Assembly (NCBI RefSeq): GCF_030815145.1
Contig: NZ_JAUSWJ010000001.1
Span: forward strand, 1,674,001 to 1,738,000
Direction of reading: 5' to 3'
Origin: Kaistia geumhonensis
Lineage (GTDB): Bacteria > Pseudomonadota > Alphaproteobacteria > Rhizobiales > Kaistiaceae
DNA length: 64,000 bases
Positions 1 through 8,703 of the stretch are shown here, piece after piece. The translations under genes were made by a program, and so were the position numbers. Each line of letters opens with the position of its first letter. Position 1 is the first letter of the stretch. Under the pieces are notes generated by a model. It saw only the letters and a list, made by a program, of their open reading frames with translations, was not told where the DNA came from and made no database searches.

Positions 1-317
1 AGGGCGTGCCGAACCGCTTCGCCTATGGCGTCACCAAGGCGGCAACGGTGGGGCTGACCAAGTCGGTCGCCGCCGATTTCGTGACGCGAGGCATCCGCTG
101 CAACGGCATCTGCCCCGGCACCGTCGAGAGCCCGTCTCTGCAGGACCGCCTCCGCGCGCAGGGCGACTACGAGGCGGCGCGCGCCGCCTTCATCGCCCGC
201 CAGCCAATCGGCCGCATCGGCACGCCGCAGGAGATCGCCGACCTCGCGATCTATCTCGCGACCGCGACCTATACGACCGGCCAGATGCACATCATCGACG
301 GCGGCTGGACCAACTGA
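1..317 (+). CDS. SDR family dehydrogenase, C-terminal part (5' end outside window)
   Basis: The last ~105 residues of a classical short-chain dehydrogenase; the frame is open from base 3 and the N-terminal Rossmann part lies before the window. Visible are the catalytic Tyr and Lys of the YxxxK motif (in FAYGVTKAA), the following CPGTVESPS loop, and the closing IDGGW typical of the fold. The wording of this stretch resembles DHRS6/BDH2-type hydroxybutyrate dehydrogenases and bacterial 2-keto-3-deoxy-L-fuconate dehydrogenases. A hydroxy-acid or sugar-acid substrate with NAD is therefore likely, but the substrate is inference. The following gene is convergent, about 120 bases away, and the gap holds nothing I recognise. 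Confidence 0.85.
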   Translation, partial: GVPNRFAYGVTKAATVGLTKSVAADFVTRGIRCNGICPGTVESPSLQDRLRAQGDYEAARAAFIARQPIGRIGTPQEIADLAIYLATATYTTGQMHIIDGGWTN

Positions 318-438
318 CATCAGAAGGCAGTCCGCCGGAGGCGGACGGCCCGATATCGTCCCATGCGCGAGAGAAACGTGGATGGCCGGGACGAGCCCGG
401 CCATGACGCGTGAAGAGCTGTGATCGCGCGAGCGGAGC

Positions 439-1137
439 TCAGTACTGATCCCGCCGCCGCACCCAGGATTGCGGGAATTCGAGCCCTTCCTCGTTGCGGC
501 CCTTGGGGACAAGGTCGAGATAGTGATAGGCGCCGTTCAGCATCTCCACGCCCCGGCTGTAGCAGGAATAGGTGTGGTAGACGGCGCCCGCCTCGTCCTT
601 GGCGAAGACGCTGATGCCGACGATGTCCGAGGCGCCGACGCGGCGCATCTCGTAATTGTAGTAGGCGCGCCCCGCCGCGAGTTCCTCCGGCGTGAATGCC
701 GCCTGATGATCGAAATTGAACTCGCTGCCCTCGGCCTGCACCCAGGGGAACGACCATCCGAAGCGCGCCTTGTAGGCCTCGATCCGCTCCAGCGGAGCCC
801 GCGAGACGGCCGTGAAGGCGACGTCGCGATGCGCGAGATGGATCGGGATACGGTCGAAATTGTCGGCCCAGAAGGAGCAGGACTTGCAACCCTCCTGCCA
901 GTCCGGCCCGAACATGAAGTGGTAGACGATGAGCTGAGAATGGCCGTCGAACAGATCGGAAAGGGACATCCGCCCGTTCGGACCAAGGAAGCGATAGTCC
1001 TTCGTCACCGGCTCCCAGGGCATCGCCATGCGCTTGCGGGTCAGCACCTCGCGCTGGCGGGTGAACTCCTTCTCGGCGGCCAGAAGCTCCAGCCGAGCCG
1101 TCAGCCAGTCGTCATGCGCGACGATCGTGTTGAGCAT
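439..1137 (-). CDS. DUF899 family thioredoxin-like protein
   Basis: A 232-residue protein of the DUF899 family, predicted to have a thioredoxin-like fold. Family hallmarks are visible: the N-terminal region ending in RMAMPWEPV, the segment YHFMFGPDWQEGCKSCSFWAD with a CxxC pair in the thioredoxin position, and the C-terminal HTYSCYSRG. No signal peptide, so cytoplasmic. It lies 27 bases downstream of a small membrane protein on the same strand, probably one transcript read away from the divergent regulator at 1522. The family's biochemical role is not established; a redox function is inference from the fold and CxxC. Start is ATG preceded by an AGGAGAA-type ribosome site. Confidence 0.88.
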   Translation of the reverse strand: MLNTIVAHDDWLTARLELLAAEKEFTRQREVLTRKRMAMPWEPVTKDYRFLGPNGRMSLSDLFDGHSQLIVYHFMFGPDWQEGCKSCSFWADNFDRIPIHLAHRDVAFTAVSRAPLERIEAYKARFGWSFPWVQAEGSEFNFDHQAAFTPEELAAGRAYYNYEMRRVGASDIVGISVFAKDEAGAVYHTYSCYSRGVEMLNGAYHYLDLVPKGRNEEGLEFPQSWVRRRDQY

Positions 1138-1164
1138 CTTTCTTCTCCTTGATCAATTGAGGAT

Positions 1165-1416
1165 TCAGACCCGGGCGAGACGGCGGAGCCAGGCCCCGGC
1201 ATGGACGACGCTCATGAGCGCGTACATGAGGCCCATGCCTCCGGGCAGGATCGTTCCCGGCATGGGCCCGCAGAGCACGGTGCCGCTCTCCTCCGCGAAG
1301 CTCGCCACCGCCATCGCCGCGAAGAGCGGCGTCGCGGCGAGCGCGATGCCCCCGGCGATCCGCTCCGACCACGACGGGGACGCCGCCGAAGACGCCTTCC
1401 AGGCGCTGCTGGTCAT
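1165..1416 (-). CDS. small two-helix membrane protein
   Basis: An 83-residue protein that I do not recognise. It has two hydrophobic stretches (about residues 21-41 and 57-75) with a basic C-terminus (WLRRLARV), suggesting a hairpin in the inner membrane. The ATG at 1416 is chosen because upstream in-frame codons run into the control region of the divergent regulator and a GGATGG-like ribosome site precedes it. It is the first gene of a probable two-gene transcript with the DUF899 protein. Expression is probably governed by the regulator 105 bases away. Confidence 0.6.
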   Translation of the reverse strand: MTSSAWKASSAASPSWSERIAGGIALAATPLFAAMAVASFAEESGTVLCGPMPGTILPGGMGLMYALMSVVHAGAWLRRLARV

Positions 1417-1521
1417 TTGCTGCCATCCATCCCATGCTGCGAACGCGGCCCGGCTGGACCGCGAACCGATCCTCGCCGCGGGAAGAGCGGGAGCGGGAGT
1501 GACAATTCTGGCGCGATCGAA

Positions 1522-2745
1522 ATGGACTCGCTGATCAACGCCGCGGCGCTGGCGCTCGCCCATGGCGATCCGCTCGGTGCGCTCAACCGCGTGGCGCTGC
1601 GTGATGATGCGCCGGCGCTGGCGCTGCGCGGCATCGCGATGGCGCAGCTCGGCGATTTCCCGCGCGCAAGGGCGCTGCTGCAACGGGCGCGGCGCGGGTT
1701 CGGCCCGCGCGAAACCGTGGCGCGGGCGCGCTGCGTCGTCGCCGAGGCCGAGATCGCGCTCGTCTCGCGCGACCTCGGATTCCCCGGCAGGCCGCTCGAC
1801 GAGGCCCGCGCCACTCTGGAGGCGCGCGGCGATCATGCGAATGCCCGTCATGCCCGCATCCTGGCTGCGCGGCGGGCGATCCTGCTCGGGCGCCTCGCCG
1901 AGGCCGCCACCCTGCTCGACGCCGAAGCGCCGTCCGATGCCCTGCCGCCGGCCACGCTGGCATCGGAAGCTCTGGCAAAGGCCGGCCTCGCGATCCGCCG
2001 CATCGACAGCAGGGCGGCCCGGGCGGCCCTCCGCCGGGCTGACGCGGCCGCCCGGCGCGCCGGCATCCCCGCGCTCGTGGCCGAAATCGCCGCCGCAACC
2101 GCGATGCTGGATGCGCCGGCGGCGCTGCTGGTCGAGAGGACGGGCACACGCCTGCTGGCGCTCGCGGAGGTCGAGACGCTGTTCGCCTCGCGGGCGCTGG
2201 TCGTCGATGGCTGCCGCCACGTTGCGCGCTCGGGCGAGGAGCAGGTGGCGCTCGGCACGCGCCCTGTTCTCTTCGCACTTCTCCGAAGTCTCGCGGGCGG
2301 CTGGCCAGACGATGTTCCCCGCATGACACTCATCCGCGACGCCTTTCGTGGCCGGGAGGCCGATGAGTCGCATCGCGCCCGGCTGAGGGTCGAGATCGGG
2401 CGCCTGCGCGAGGCGCTGGCGCCGCTCGCCGATATCGTCGCGACCGAGGCGGGCTACCGTCTGTCGATGCCGGCGGAGCGGTCCGTCATCATGCTGGCCC
2501 CGCCCTTTGACGCGCCGCACGCCGCCGTTCTGGCGCTGCTGTCCGACGGCGAGGCCTGGTCCAGCTCCGCGCTCGCCCTTGCGCTCGGCACGAGCCCCCG
2601 CAGCGTGCAGCGCGCGCTCGACGTGCTGGCGCGATCCGACAAGATCCAGAGCGTCGGACGCGGGCCTGCCCGGCGCTGGATGGCACCGCCGGTCCCCGGC
2701 TTCCCGACAAGCTTGTTACTCCCCGGCCCGGCCCCCGGCGGCTAG
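1522..2745 (+). CDS. TPR-like / winged-helix transcriptional regulator
   Basis: A 407-residue protein read from ATG 1522. The first ~210 residues are Ala/Leu/Arg-rich helical repeats of TPR character (ALRGIAMAQLGDFPRARALLQRA and similar). Residues ~215-325 look like an OmpR/SARP-type winged helix (FASRALVVDG..., then MTLIRDAFRG...RARLRVEIGRLREALAPLADI..GYRL). The last ~70 residues form a second winged helix (AVLALLSDGEAWSSSALALALGTSPRSVQRALDVLARSDKIQSVGRGPARRW). It is therefore probably a DNA-binding regulator with two wings and a helical sensor domain. It is divergent from the membrane protein/DUF899 pair, a common layout for a regulator and its target. Ligand unknown. Confidence 0.75.
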   Translation: MDSLINAAALALAHGDPLGALNRVALRDDAPALALRGIAMAQLGDFPRARALLQRARRGFGPRETVARARCVVAEAEIALVSRDLGFPGRPLDEARATLEARGDHANARHARILAARRAILLGRLAEAATLLDAEAPSDALPPATLASEALAKAGLAIRRIDSRAARAALRRADAAARRAGIPALVAEIAAATAMLDAPAALLVERTGTRLLALAEVETLFASRALVVDGCRHVARSGEEQVALGTRPVLFALLRSLAGGWPDDVPRMTLIRDAFRGREADESHRARLRVEIGRLREALAPLADIVATEAGYRLSMPAERSVIMLAPPFDAPHAAVLALLSDGEAWSSSALALALGTSPRSVQRALDVLARSDKIQSVGRGPARRWMAPPVPGFPTSLLLPGPAPGG

Positions 2746-2786
2746 GATGGGCGCCGTTCGGAGCCGACCGAAAGGGGGACGATGTC

Positions 2787-3425
2787 ATGAAGCGCGCGAA
2801 GGCCGAGGTGATGCGGGAATATGGCCCGTTCGAAGGCGCACCCAGCATCGGTGGCGTCACCTATGACGGGGAGCGGGTGTGGTTCGCGGCCGGCGAACGG
2901 CTCGCCGCGCTCGACCCCGACAGCGGAGCGGTCGTGGGCGCCATCGACATCGCTGCCCATGCGGGCACGGCCTTCGACGGGCGCCACATCTACCAGATCG
3001 CCGGCGACCTTATCCGCCGCATCGACCCGGCGACCGGCGAACTGATCGCGACCATCCCGGCGCCCGGCAAGGGCGGCGACAGCGGCCTCGCCTATGCCGA
3101 AGGCGCATTGTTCGTCGGCCAGTACCGCGAGCGCTGCATCCACGAGATCGACCCCGACACCGGCGCCGTCCGCCGCACCATTCGCTCCGACCGCTTCGTG
3201 ACCGGCGTCAGCTTCGTCGACGACGAACTGTGGCATGGCACCTGGGAGGACGAAACGAGCGAATTGCGCCGGATCGATCCGGCGAGCGGGACCGTGCTCG
3301 AGACGCTCGATATGCCGGAGGGGCTGACAGTGTCCGGCCTCGAATCCGACGGCGGCGAGCGCTTCTTCTGTGGTGGCGGCACCAGCGGCAAGGTGCGGGT
3401 CGTCCGCCGCCCGCGGCGGGCCTAG
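2787..3425 (+). CDS. small YncE/glutamine-cyclotransferase-like beta-propeller
   Basis: A 212-residue protein made of repeated short blades with the rhythm of YVTN/PQQ-like or glutamine-cyclotransferase-like propellers: VTYDGERVWFAAGERLAALDPDSG, TAFDGRHIYQIAGDLIRRIDPATG, LFVGQYRERCIHEIDPDTG and LWHGTWEDETSELRRIDPASG. There is no signal peptide, so it is predicted cytoplasmic. It lacks the membrane anchor and length of true secreted glutaminyl cyclases, so catalysis is doubtful and ligand binding is an equal possibility. It starts 41 bases after the regulator on the same strand and may be co-transcribed. Its end overlaps a long hairpin. Confidence 0.75.
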   Translation: MKRAKAEVMREYGPFEGAPSIGGVTYDGERVWFAAGERLAALDPDSGAVVGAIDIAAHAGTAFDGRHIYQIAGDLIRRIDPATGELIATIPAPGKGGDSGLAYAEGALFVGQYRERCIHEIDPDTGAVRRTIRSDRFVTGVSFVDDELWHGTWEDETSELRRIDPASGTVLETLDMPEGLTVSGLESDGGERFFCGGGTSGKVRVVRRPRRA

Positions 3426-3453
3426 AGCCCTTCCGGCCTGCCGGAAGCGCTCT
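3424..3453. terminator. hairpin after the beta-propeller gene
   Basis: Two 14-base arms (3424-3437 and 3440-3453) pair with one mismatch around a 2-base turn, and the left arm overlaps the TAG stop codon. The T-tract is poor, so this is a probable but not classical intrinsic terminator. Confidence 0.5.
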
Positions 3454-3518
3454 TCCCGAGGAACGATCCGCGCCGGCTCACGTTGACCTTCCATCAGAAG
3501 CAGCGATGGAGGATCACC

Positions 3519-3914
3519 ATGACTTTGGTCAACGACACCGGCTTCACCACCGATACGCGCCCGATCAACCCGCTCATTTCGGGCGACAAGGTCGATGGCA
3601 CGGCCGTCTACAACGGCGCCGGCGAGCGACTCGGCGATGTGCATGACGTCATGATTGACAAGGTCTCGGGCCGCGTCGTCTACGCCATCATGTCGTTCGG
3701 CGGCTTCCTCGGCATCGGCGAGAAGTATCATCCGCTGCCGTGGAACGCCCTCAAATACGACGTCGAACTCGGCGGCTATGTCGTCAACCTGACGCGCGAG
3801 CAGCTCGAGGGCGGCCCCGTCTACGATGAGCTCGACGAGCCGCTCTGGGGCGACCGCGACTACGAGAAGCGCGTGCACGACTACTACGGTCTGCCGCCCT
3901 ACTGGATGGTCTGA
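3519..3914 (+). CDS. PRC-barrel domain protein
   Basis: A 131-residue protein with one PRC-barrel domain at about residues 14-90: NPLISGDKVDGTAVYNGAGERLGDVHDVMIDKVSGRVVYAIMSFGGFLGIGEKYHPLPWNAL is the typical profile, including GxxxGxVxDVMID and the FLGIGEKYHPLPW turn. The tail is acidic and Tyr-rich. PRC-barrel proteins of this size are common soluble, often stress-linked, proteins in Rhizobiales. The ATG at 3519 is chosen because GGAGGA lies 5-6 bases before it; an earlier in-frame ATG at 3483 has no such site. It stands alone, with hairpins before and after it. Confidence 0.88.
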   Translation: MTLVNDTGFTTDTRPINPLISGDKVDGTAVYNGAGERLGDVHDVMIDKVSGRVVYAIMSFGGFLGIGEKYHPLPWNALKYDVELGGYVVNLTREQLEGGPVYDELDEPLWGDRDYEKRVHDYYGLPPYWMV

Positions 3915-3931
3915 TCCAGCAGGCTTCCATC

Positions 3932-3963
3932 AGAAGGCCGCGGCACCCGCCGCGGCCTTCTTC
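3932..3963 (+). terminator. intrinsic terminator after the PRC-barrel gene
   Basis: A perfect 12-bp GC-rich stem (3932-3943 with 3950-3961) and 6-base loop, 17 bases after the stop, followed by a short T-containing tail. It sits between two convergent genes and could serve both. Confidence 0.75.
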
Positions 3964-3990
3964 GTTTCTGGAACCCTTTGCGCCGGACCG

Positions 3991-6429
3991 TCAGCGCCAG
4001 GTTGCGCCGAGATGATGGACGGCAACGTCCTCAGCCCGGGGCATCGCAACGCCGGCCTCCGGTTTGAAGGTGACGGTGCGCGGCTCCCCCGGCAACAGCA
4101 GGAAGCTCGCATCGTCGAAATGGCCCGGATGGGCCGCCGCCTCGGGCCGCACATAGAAGGCCGGCGCGTCCGAGGACAGGGTAAAGCGTCCGTCACCCTC
4201 GTTGGTGACGGAAATCGTCGCCACCGGCATCTCGATCCGCTTCGGCAGGTCCGGGAAGACCACGACCTGCAGCGTCGGATCGGTAACGCCATCGACCAGC
4301 GCGTCGATCACATAGAAGCGGTCATCGGCGCGCGGCGCATCGATCGACGCGACATCCACCGCGCGGTCCGGCGGCAGATGGGCCTCCGCGATCCGTTCGC
4401 CGAGCAGGGCGCCCGAAAGATCGAGCGTGCGGATGCGGACGCCGAGCCGGACTTCGTGATGGCGGTCGTTGACGGCCCGCAGCGCGAGGCGGCCGTCAAG
4501 GATGCGGGCGGCGACCGCCACCGGGGCGAAGAAGCGCTTCGCGTGATAATGCAACGTCTTCCAGGCCAGCGAATGGTCGATGGACGACCACGAGACCGCC
4601 GGCCAGACATCGTTGAGCTGCCAGTAGAGCGCGCCCATCGAATGCGGCTTCAGGCTGCGCCAGTAGCGGACCGCCGTCTCGATGGCGAGCGCCTGCTGAA
4701 GCTGCGACAGGAACACGAACTGCTCGAAGCCGGAAGGCACGCGGAAATAGCGGGCCATGGTGTCGATGATACGCGAATTGCCGGCCAGGTCGCGCTGGTG
4801 GAACTCCATCACCGGATGGGTGGCGTTCCACTCCTCCTCCTTGGCGAAGGAGCGGACGCCCGTCATGGACGGGAAGGACTGAAAGCCGAACTCCGAGCAG
4901 AAGCGCGGCTTCACCGTATAGTAGTGCTCGAAATTCTTGTTCGAGTGCCAGACGTCCCAGAAGTGCATGTCGCCCGAGCCGTCGTCGTGCCAGGCGTCGC
5001 CATAGTCGAGCTCGCCCTTGCACGGTGACGACGGCCAGAACCGGCGGCCGGGATCGGTCTCGATCACCGCCCGGTCGATGACACGGTTGAGGCGGTCGTA
5101 GTTGACGAGATAGCGGTCGCGGTTGTTGCGGGAGAGCTCATACCAGGTGAGCGAGCCGACGACCTCGTTGTCGCCGCACCAGAGCGCGATCGACGGGCGG
5201 CTCGACAGGCGCTTGATCTGGTAGCGCAGTTCCGCATCCACCTGATCGAGGAACTCCGGCGTCGAGGGATATTGCGAGCAGGAGAACATCATGTCCTGCC
5301 AGACCAGAAGGCCGAGCTCGTCGCAGAGGTCGTAGAAGGCGTCGAACTCGTAAAAGCCGCCGCCCCAGACGCGGATCATGTTCATGTTGGCTTCGACCGC
5401 AGCGGTGAGCAGCGCCGCGATACGCTCGCGTGTGATCTTCGCGGGCAGCGCATCGGCCGGGATCCAGTTCGCACCCTTGGCGAAGATGTCGACGCCGTTG
5501 ACGCGGAAGATCATCGAGGCGCCGGCCTCGTCCTTCTCCGTCACCACTTCGAGCGTGCGGAAGCCGACGCGGCGGATGACGCTGTCGCCCGGGATCGAGA
5601 CGGTCGCGTCATGGAGCGGCTGAGCGCCATGGCCGGCCGGCCACCAGAGATCCGGCTTGCCGACATCGAGATCGAGCGACAGGCGGCCGATGCCGCCGGC
5701 GACGCGGGCTTCGCCGGTCACGGTCCTGCCGGCGAACTCGAACGTCACCGGGATCGCGGCATCGGCGGTCGCAGGCGCGGCGAGTTCCACCTCGGCGGTG
5801 GCCCGCACATGGCCCTGCGCGTCGTGATGCTGGCGGATCTGGACGCTTTCGATGCGAGCCGTCTCGTAGAGATGCAGCACCGGCTCGGCATAGACGCCCA
5901 TCACCATCAGGCAGGGCCCCCAGTCCCAGCCGCCATGGCACTGCGCCTTGCGGATCATGTTGAGGTCGGGAACCTTGTTGTTGTTGACGCTCCACGGGAT
6001 CGGGAAGGGCTGCAGCGCGGCGCGGCGGCTGGCCTCGGCGCCGGCTGGCGAGAAGCGCAGGGTCAGTTCGTTGGCGCCCTCGACGACGAGGCCGGTCACG
6101 TCGATGCGGTGGCGGATGAAGCTCGACTCGAGCCTGGCCACGCTCTTCCCGTTGACGATCACCTCGGCGAAGGTGTCGACGAATTCGAGCTCGAGCACCG
6201 CCCAGCGGCCGGCGAGCGATCCGGACGCTACGTCGAAACGGCGGACGATCTCGAAGGCCGATTCGCCGACCCACTGCACGGCAGCCTCGTTGCGCCCGAT
6301 CATCGGATCGGGAATGCGGCCCGCGGCGAGCAGCGCGGAATGGATATCGCCGGGAATGGCACAGTCGCCGATCACCGCCCCTTCGGCATCGGCGAGCGTC
6401 CATGTTCCGGCGAGCGAAAGACGTGTCAT
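3991..6429 (-). CDS. GH2 beta-mannosidase
   Basis: An 812-residue glycoside hydrolase of family 2, beta-mannosidase type, hydrolysing beta-mannosides (for example from mannan breakdown). Order: N-terminal jelly-roll (residues ~1-180, GTWTLADAEG... and GGWDWGPCL), Ig-like domain (~190-300), then the TIM barrel. Retaining-enzyme catalytic residues are visible: acid/base Glu422 in LWCGDNEVVG and nucleophile Glu513 in CSEFGFQSFPS. There is no signal peptide, so it is a cytoplasmic enzyme acting on imported oligosaccharides. ATG 6429 is preferred because an AGGA-type site precedes it and homology begins at SLAGTW; 29 extra codons upstream look non-coding. It is divergent from transaldolase. Confidence 0.92.
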   Translation of the reverse strand: MTRLSLAGTWTLADAEGAVIGDCAIPGDIHSALLAAGRIPDPMIGRNEAAVQWVGESAFEIVRRFDVASGSLAGRWAVLELEFVDTFAEVIVNGKSVARLESSFIRHRIDVTGLVVEGANELTLRFSPAGAEASRRAALQPFPIPWSVNNNKVPDLNMIRKAQCHGGWDWGPCLMVMGVYAEPVLHLYETARIESVQIRQHHDAQGHVRATAEVELAAPATADAAIPVTFEFAGRTVTGEARVAGGIGRLSLDLDVGKPDLWWPAGHGAQPLHDATVSIPGDSVIRRVGFRTLEVVTEKDEAGASMIFRVNGVDIFAKGANWIPADALPAKITRERIAALLTAAVEANMNMIRVWGGGFYEFDAFYDLCDELGLLVWQDMMFSCSQYPSTPEFLDQVDAELRYQIKRLSSRPSIALWCGDNEVVGSLTWYELSRNNRDRYLVNYDRLNRVIDRAVIETDPGRRFWPSSPCKGELDYGDAWHDDGSGDMHFWDVWHSNKNFEHYYTVKPRFCSEFGFQSFPSMTGVRSFAKEEEWNATHPVMEFHQRDLAGNSRIIDTMARYFRVPSGFEQFVFLSQLQQALAIETAVRYWRSLKPHSMGALYWQLNDVWPAVSWSSIDHSLAWKTLHYHAKRFFAPVAVAARILDGRLALRAVNDRHHEVRLGVRIRTLDLSGALLGERIAEAHLPPDRAVDVASIDAPRADDRFYVIDALVDGVTDPTLQVVVFPDLPKRIEMPVATISVTNEGDGRFTLSSDAPAFYVRPEAAAHPGHFDDASFLLLPGEPRTVTFKPEAGVAMPRAEDVAVHHLGATWR

Positions 6430-6630
6430 GGCAGTTGTCCTATCGGCGCGAGGCAAAAGCGCGGGGCTGTCGGGGCGAGCGGGCAGCGCGGACTGGATCA
6501 GGCCCGAAACCGTCACGCAACCGTTTTCCGTTCGGTCGTATTTTTGGCTTCCATTTGACCGGCAAGGTGCTCATATGCCGGGTTATAGGCCTGTGCGGCG
6601 CACTGCCGCGGATATTCTGGAGGATCGCCA

Positions 6631-7599
6631 ATGACATCGAAACTCGACCAGCTGAAATCCATGACGGTGGTGGTCGCGGATACGGGCGACCTCGAGGCCA
6701 TCAAGACCTTCAGGCCGGTCGACTGCACCACCAATCCCTCGCTGGTGCTGAAGGCCGCCGAGCTGCCGCAGTACAAGGACGTGATCGACGGCGCCGTCGC
6801 CTGGGGCGCCAAGAAGGGCGGCAGCAAGGAGGCGATCGCGGCCGCCGTCGCCGACCGGCTGCCGGTGCTGTTCGGTGCCGAAGTCTCGAAGCTCGTCCCC
6901 GGCCGCGTCTCGACCGAGGTCAATGCCGACCTGTCCTTCGACACCGAGGCCTCGCTCGCCCGCGCCCGCGAGATCATCGCCGACTATGCCGCGCTCGGCA
7001 TCCCGCGCGAGCGCATCCTGATCAAGCTCGCCTCGACCTGGGAAGGCATCCGCGCCGCCGAGGTGCTGCAGAAGGAAGGCATCGACTGCAACCTGACGCT
7101 GCTCTTCTCGATGGCCCAGGCCGCCGCCTGCGCCGATGCCGGCGTCTTCCTCATCTCGCCCTTCGTCGGCCGCATCCTCGACTGGTACGTCAAGTCGACG
7201 GGCAAGACCTTCGAGCCGGAAGAGGATCCGGGCGTCCTGTCGGTTCGCCAGATCTACGCCTACTACAAGAAGCACGGCATCAAGACCGTCGTGATGGGCG
7301 CCTCGTTCCGTTCAACGGGCGAAATCGAAGCGCTGGCAGGCTGTGACCGGCTGACCATCTCGCCGGCGCTCCTGGAAAAGCTTGCCGCCGACGAGGGCAC
7401 GCTGACCCGCAAGCTCGACGCCGCCAATCCCGGCGAAGCCGGCCCGCTGCTGAAGCTCGACGAGAAGGCGTTCCGCTGGCATCTCAACGAGGATGCGATG
7501 GCGACCGAGAAGCTCGCCGAAGGCATCCGCCAGTTCGCCAAGGATCTCGGCACGCTGCGCGGCATGATCGCCAAGAAGCTCGAAGCCGTTCCGGCCTGA
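6631..7599 (+). CDS. tal: transaldolase
   Basis: A 322-residue class I transaldolase, which moves a dihydroxyacetone unit between sedoheptulose-7-phosphate and glyceraldehyde-3-phosphate in the non-oxidative pentose phosphate pathway. Length matches the TalB type. Signatures are present: [12 protein letters not shown] near residue 31, the Schiff-base Lys132 in [12 protein letters not shown], and [33 protein letters not shown]. The start codon has GGAGGA ahead of it. It is monocistronic: divergent from the mannosidase and closed by a strong terminator. Confidence 0.96.
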   Translation: MTSKLDQLKSMTVVVADTGDLEAIKTFRPVDCTTNPSLVLKAAELPQYKDVIDGAVAWGAKKGGSKEAIAAAVADRLPVLFGAEVSKLVPGRVSTEVNADLSFDTEASLARAREIIADYAALGIPRERILIKLASTWEGIRAAEVLQKEGIDCNLTLLFSMAQAAACADAGVFLISPFVGRILDWYVKSTGKTFEPEEDPGVLSVRQIYAYYKKHGIKTVVMGASFRSTGEIEALAGCDRLTISPALLEKLAADEGTLTRKLDAANPGEAGPLLKLDEKAFRWHLNEDAMATEKLAEGIRQFAKDLGTLRGMIAKKLEAVPA

Positions 7600-7627
7600 G
7601 CCGGCCATTCCCCTACCGCACGACAAG

Positions 7628-7660
7628 ACCCGCCGGAGCCCTCCGCCCGGCGGGTTTTTT
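7628..7660 (+). terminator. intrinsic terminator of tal
   Basis: Perfect 9-bp stem (7628-7636 with 7647-7655), 10-base loop, and a run of six T directly after it. This is the clearest Rho-independent terminator in the window. Confidence 0.93.
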
Positions 7661-7762
7661 CATGGCCGGGACGGACCTGGCGGGACCGGCTTGCCGGACG
7701 ACGCCCGATGAGATAAATACAAACTGTCGACACGACGAGATCGAGGCAGAGGGACAGCGACG

Positions 7763-8692
7763 ATGAATCCGAAAGAGAGCTGGAAGGGTGTATTTCCGGC
7801 GGTGACCACCCAGTTCCGCGCGGATTTCTCCGTCGATCTCGAGGCGACGGCCAAGGTGATCGAGGCGCTGATCGCCGACGGCGTTTCCGGCCTCATCATC
7901 TGCGGCACGGTCGGCGAGAACTGCTCGCTCTCGCAGGCCGAAAAGGTCTCGCTGGTCGAGATGGCGGTGACCACCGCCCGCGGCCGCGTCCCGGTAATCT
8001 CGGGCCTTGCCGAGTATACCAGCGCGCTGGGCTCGGCCTATGCCCGCGAGGCGACCCGCGTCGGCGTCAACGGCCTCATGGTCATGCCCGCCATGGTCTA
8101 TCCGGCCAAGCCGCGCGAGACGCTCGACCATTTCACCACGATCGCGCGCGCCACCGACACGCCGATCATGATCTACAACAACCCGCCGAGCTATCGCACG
8201 GACGTGACGCCGGCGATGCTGGCCGGGCTCGCCGACATCGACACGATCGTCGCCTTCAAGGATTCGTCGGGCGACACCCGCCGTATCGTCGATGTGCGCA
8301 ACATGACCGGCGACCGCTTCATCCCCTTCTGCGGCCTCGACGACGTGGTGCTGGAATGCGTGGCGCTCGGCGCCGTCGGCTGGGTCTCGGGCATGTCCAA
8401 CGTCTTCCCGCGCGAAGGCGAGACGCTGTTCCGCCTGGTGCGCGACGGCCGCTATGCCGAGGCGATGCCGCTCTATGACTGGTTCATGCCGATCCTGCAT
8501 CTCGACGCCCGCCCGGATCTCGTGCAGGCGATCAAGTATTGCGAAAAGTATCTCGGCCGCGGCACCGACCTGACCCGCCCGCCGCGCCTCGCGCTCGACG
8601 CTGCCGAGAAGGCCGAGCTCGACGCGGTCATGGAAAAGGCGCTAGCGACGCGGCCGGCCCTGCCCGAGACCGGCCTGCCGGCGGCCGCCTGA
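7763..8692 (+). CDS. DHDPS-family lyase, probable 1-pyrroline-4-hydroxy-2-carboxylate deaminase
   Basis: A 309-residue TIM-barrel enzyme of the DapA/N-acetylneuraminate lyase family. Schiff-base Lys166 (IVAFKDSSGD) and the partner Tyr138 (IMIYNNPPSY) are present; the phosphate/carboxylate loop reads GTVGEN (49-54) rather than the GTTGE of true dihydrodipicolinate synthase. It is followed directly by an FAD amino-acid dehydrogenase and a hydroxyproline epimerase. In the known trans-4-hydroxy-L-proline pathway this family member deaminates 1-pyrroline-4-hydroxy-2-carboxylate to 2-oxoglutarate semialdehyde. The assignment rests on that context. The next enzyme of the pathway, the semialdehyde dehydrogenase, is not in the window. 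Confidence 0.82.
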   Translation: MNPKESWKGVFPAVTTQFRADFSVDLEATAKVIEALIADGVSGLIICGTVGENCSLSQAEKVSLVEMAVTTARGRVPVISGLAEYTSALGSAYAREATRVGVNGLMVMPAMVYPAKPRETLDHFTTIARATDTPIMIYNNPPSYRTDVTPAMLAGLADIDTIVAFKDSSGDTRRIVDVRNMTGDRFIPFCGLDDVVLECVALGAVGWVSGMSNVFPREGETLFRLVRDGRYAEAMPLYDWFMPILHLDARPDLVQAIKYCEKYLGRGTDLTRPPRLALDAAEKAELDAVMEKALATRPALPETGLPAAA

Positions 8693-8703
8693 CGGCGGCG
8701 GCG

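Noticed and set aside
2742-3878. Minus-strand open frame opposite the beta-propeller and PRC-barrel genes
   Set aside because: Both plus-strand genes have ribosome sites and recognisable domains; the antisense frame crosses two hairpins and has no motif.
8539-8703. Extended start of the FAD dehydrogenase inside the deaminase gene
   Set aside because: It would overlap the deaminase by about 150 bases, and the residues are Arg/Pro-rich without similarity to DadA-like N-termini, which begin at the Rossmann strand.
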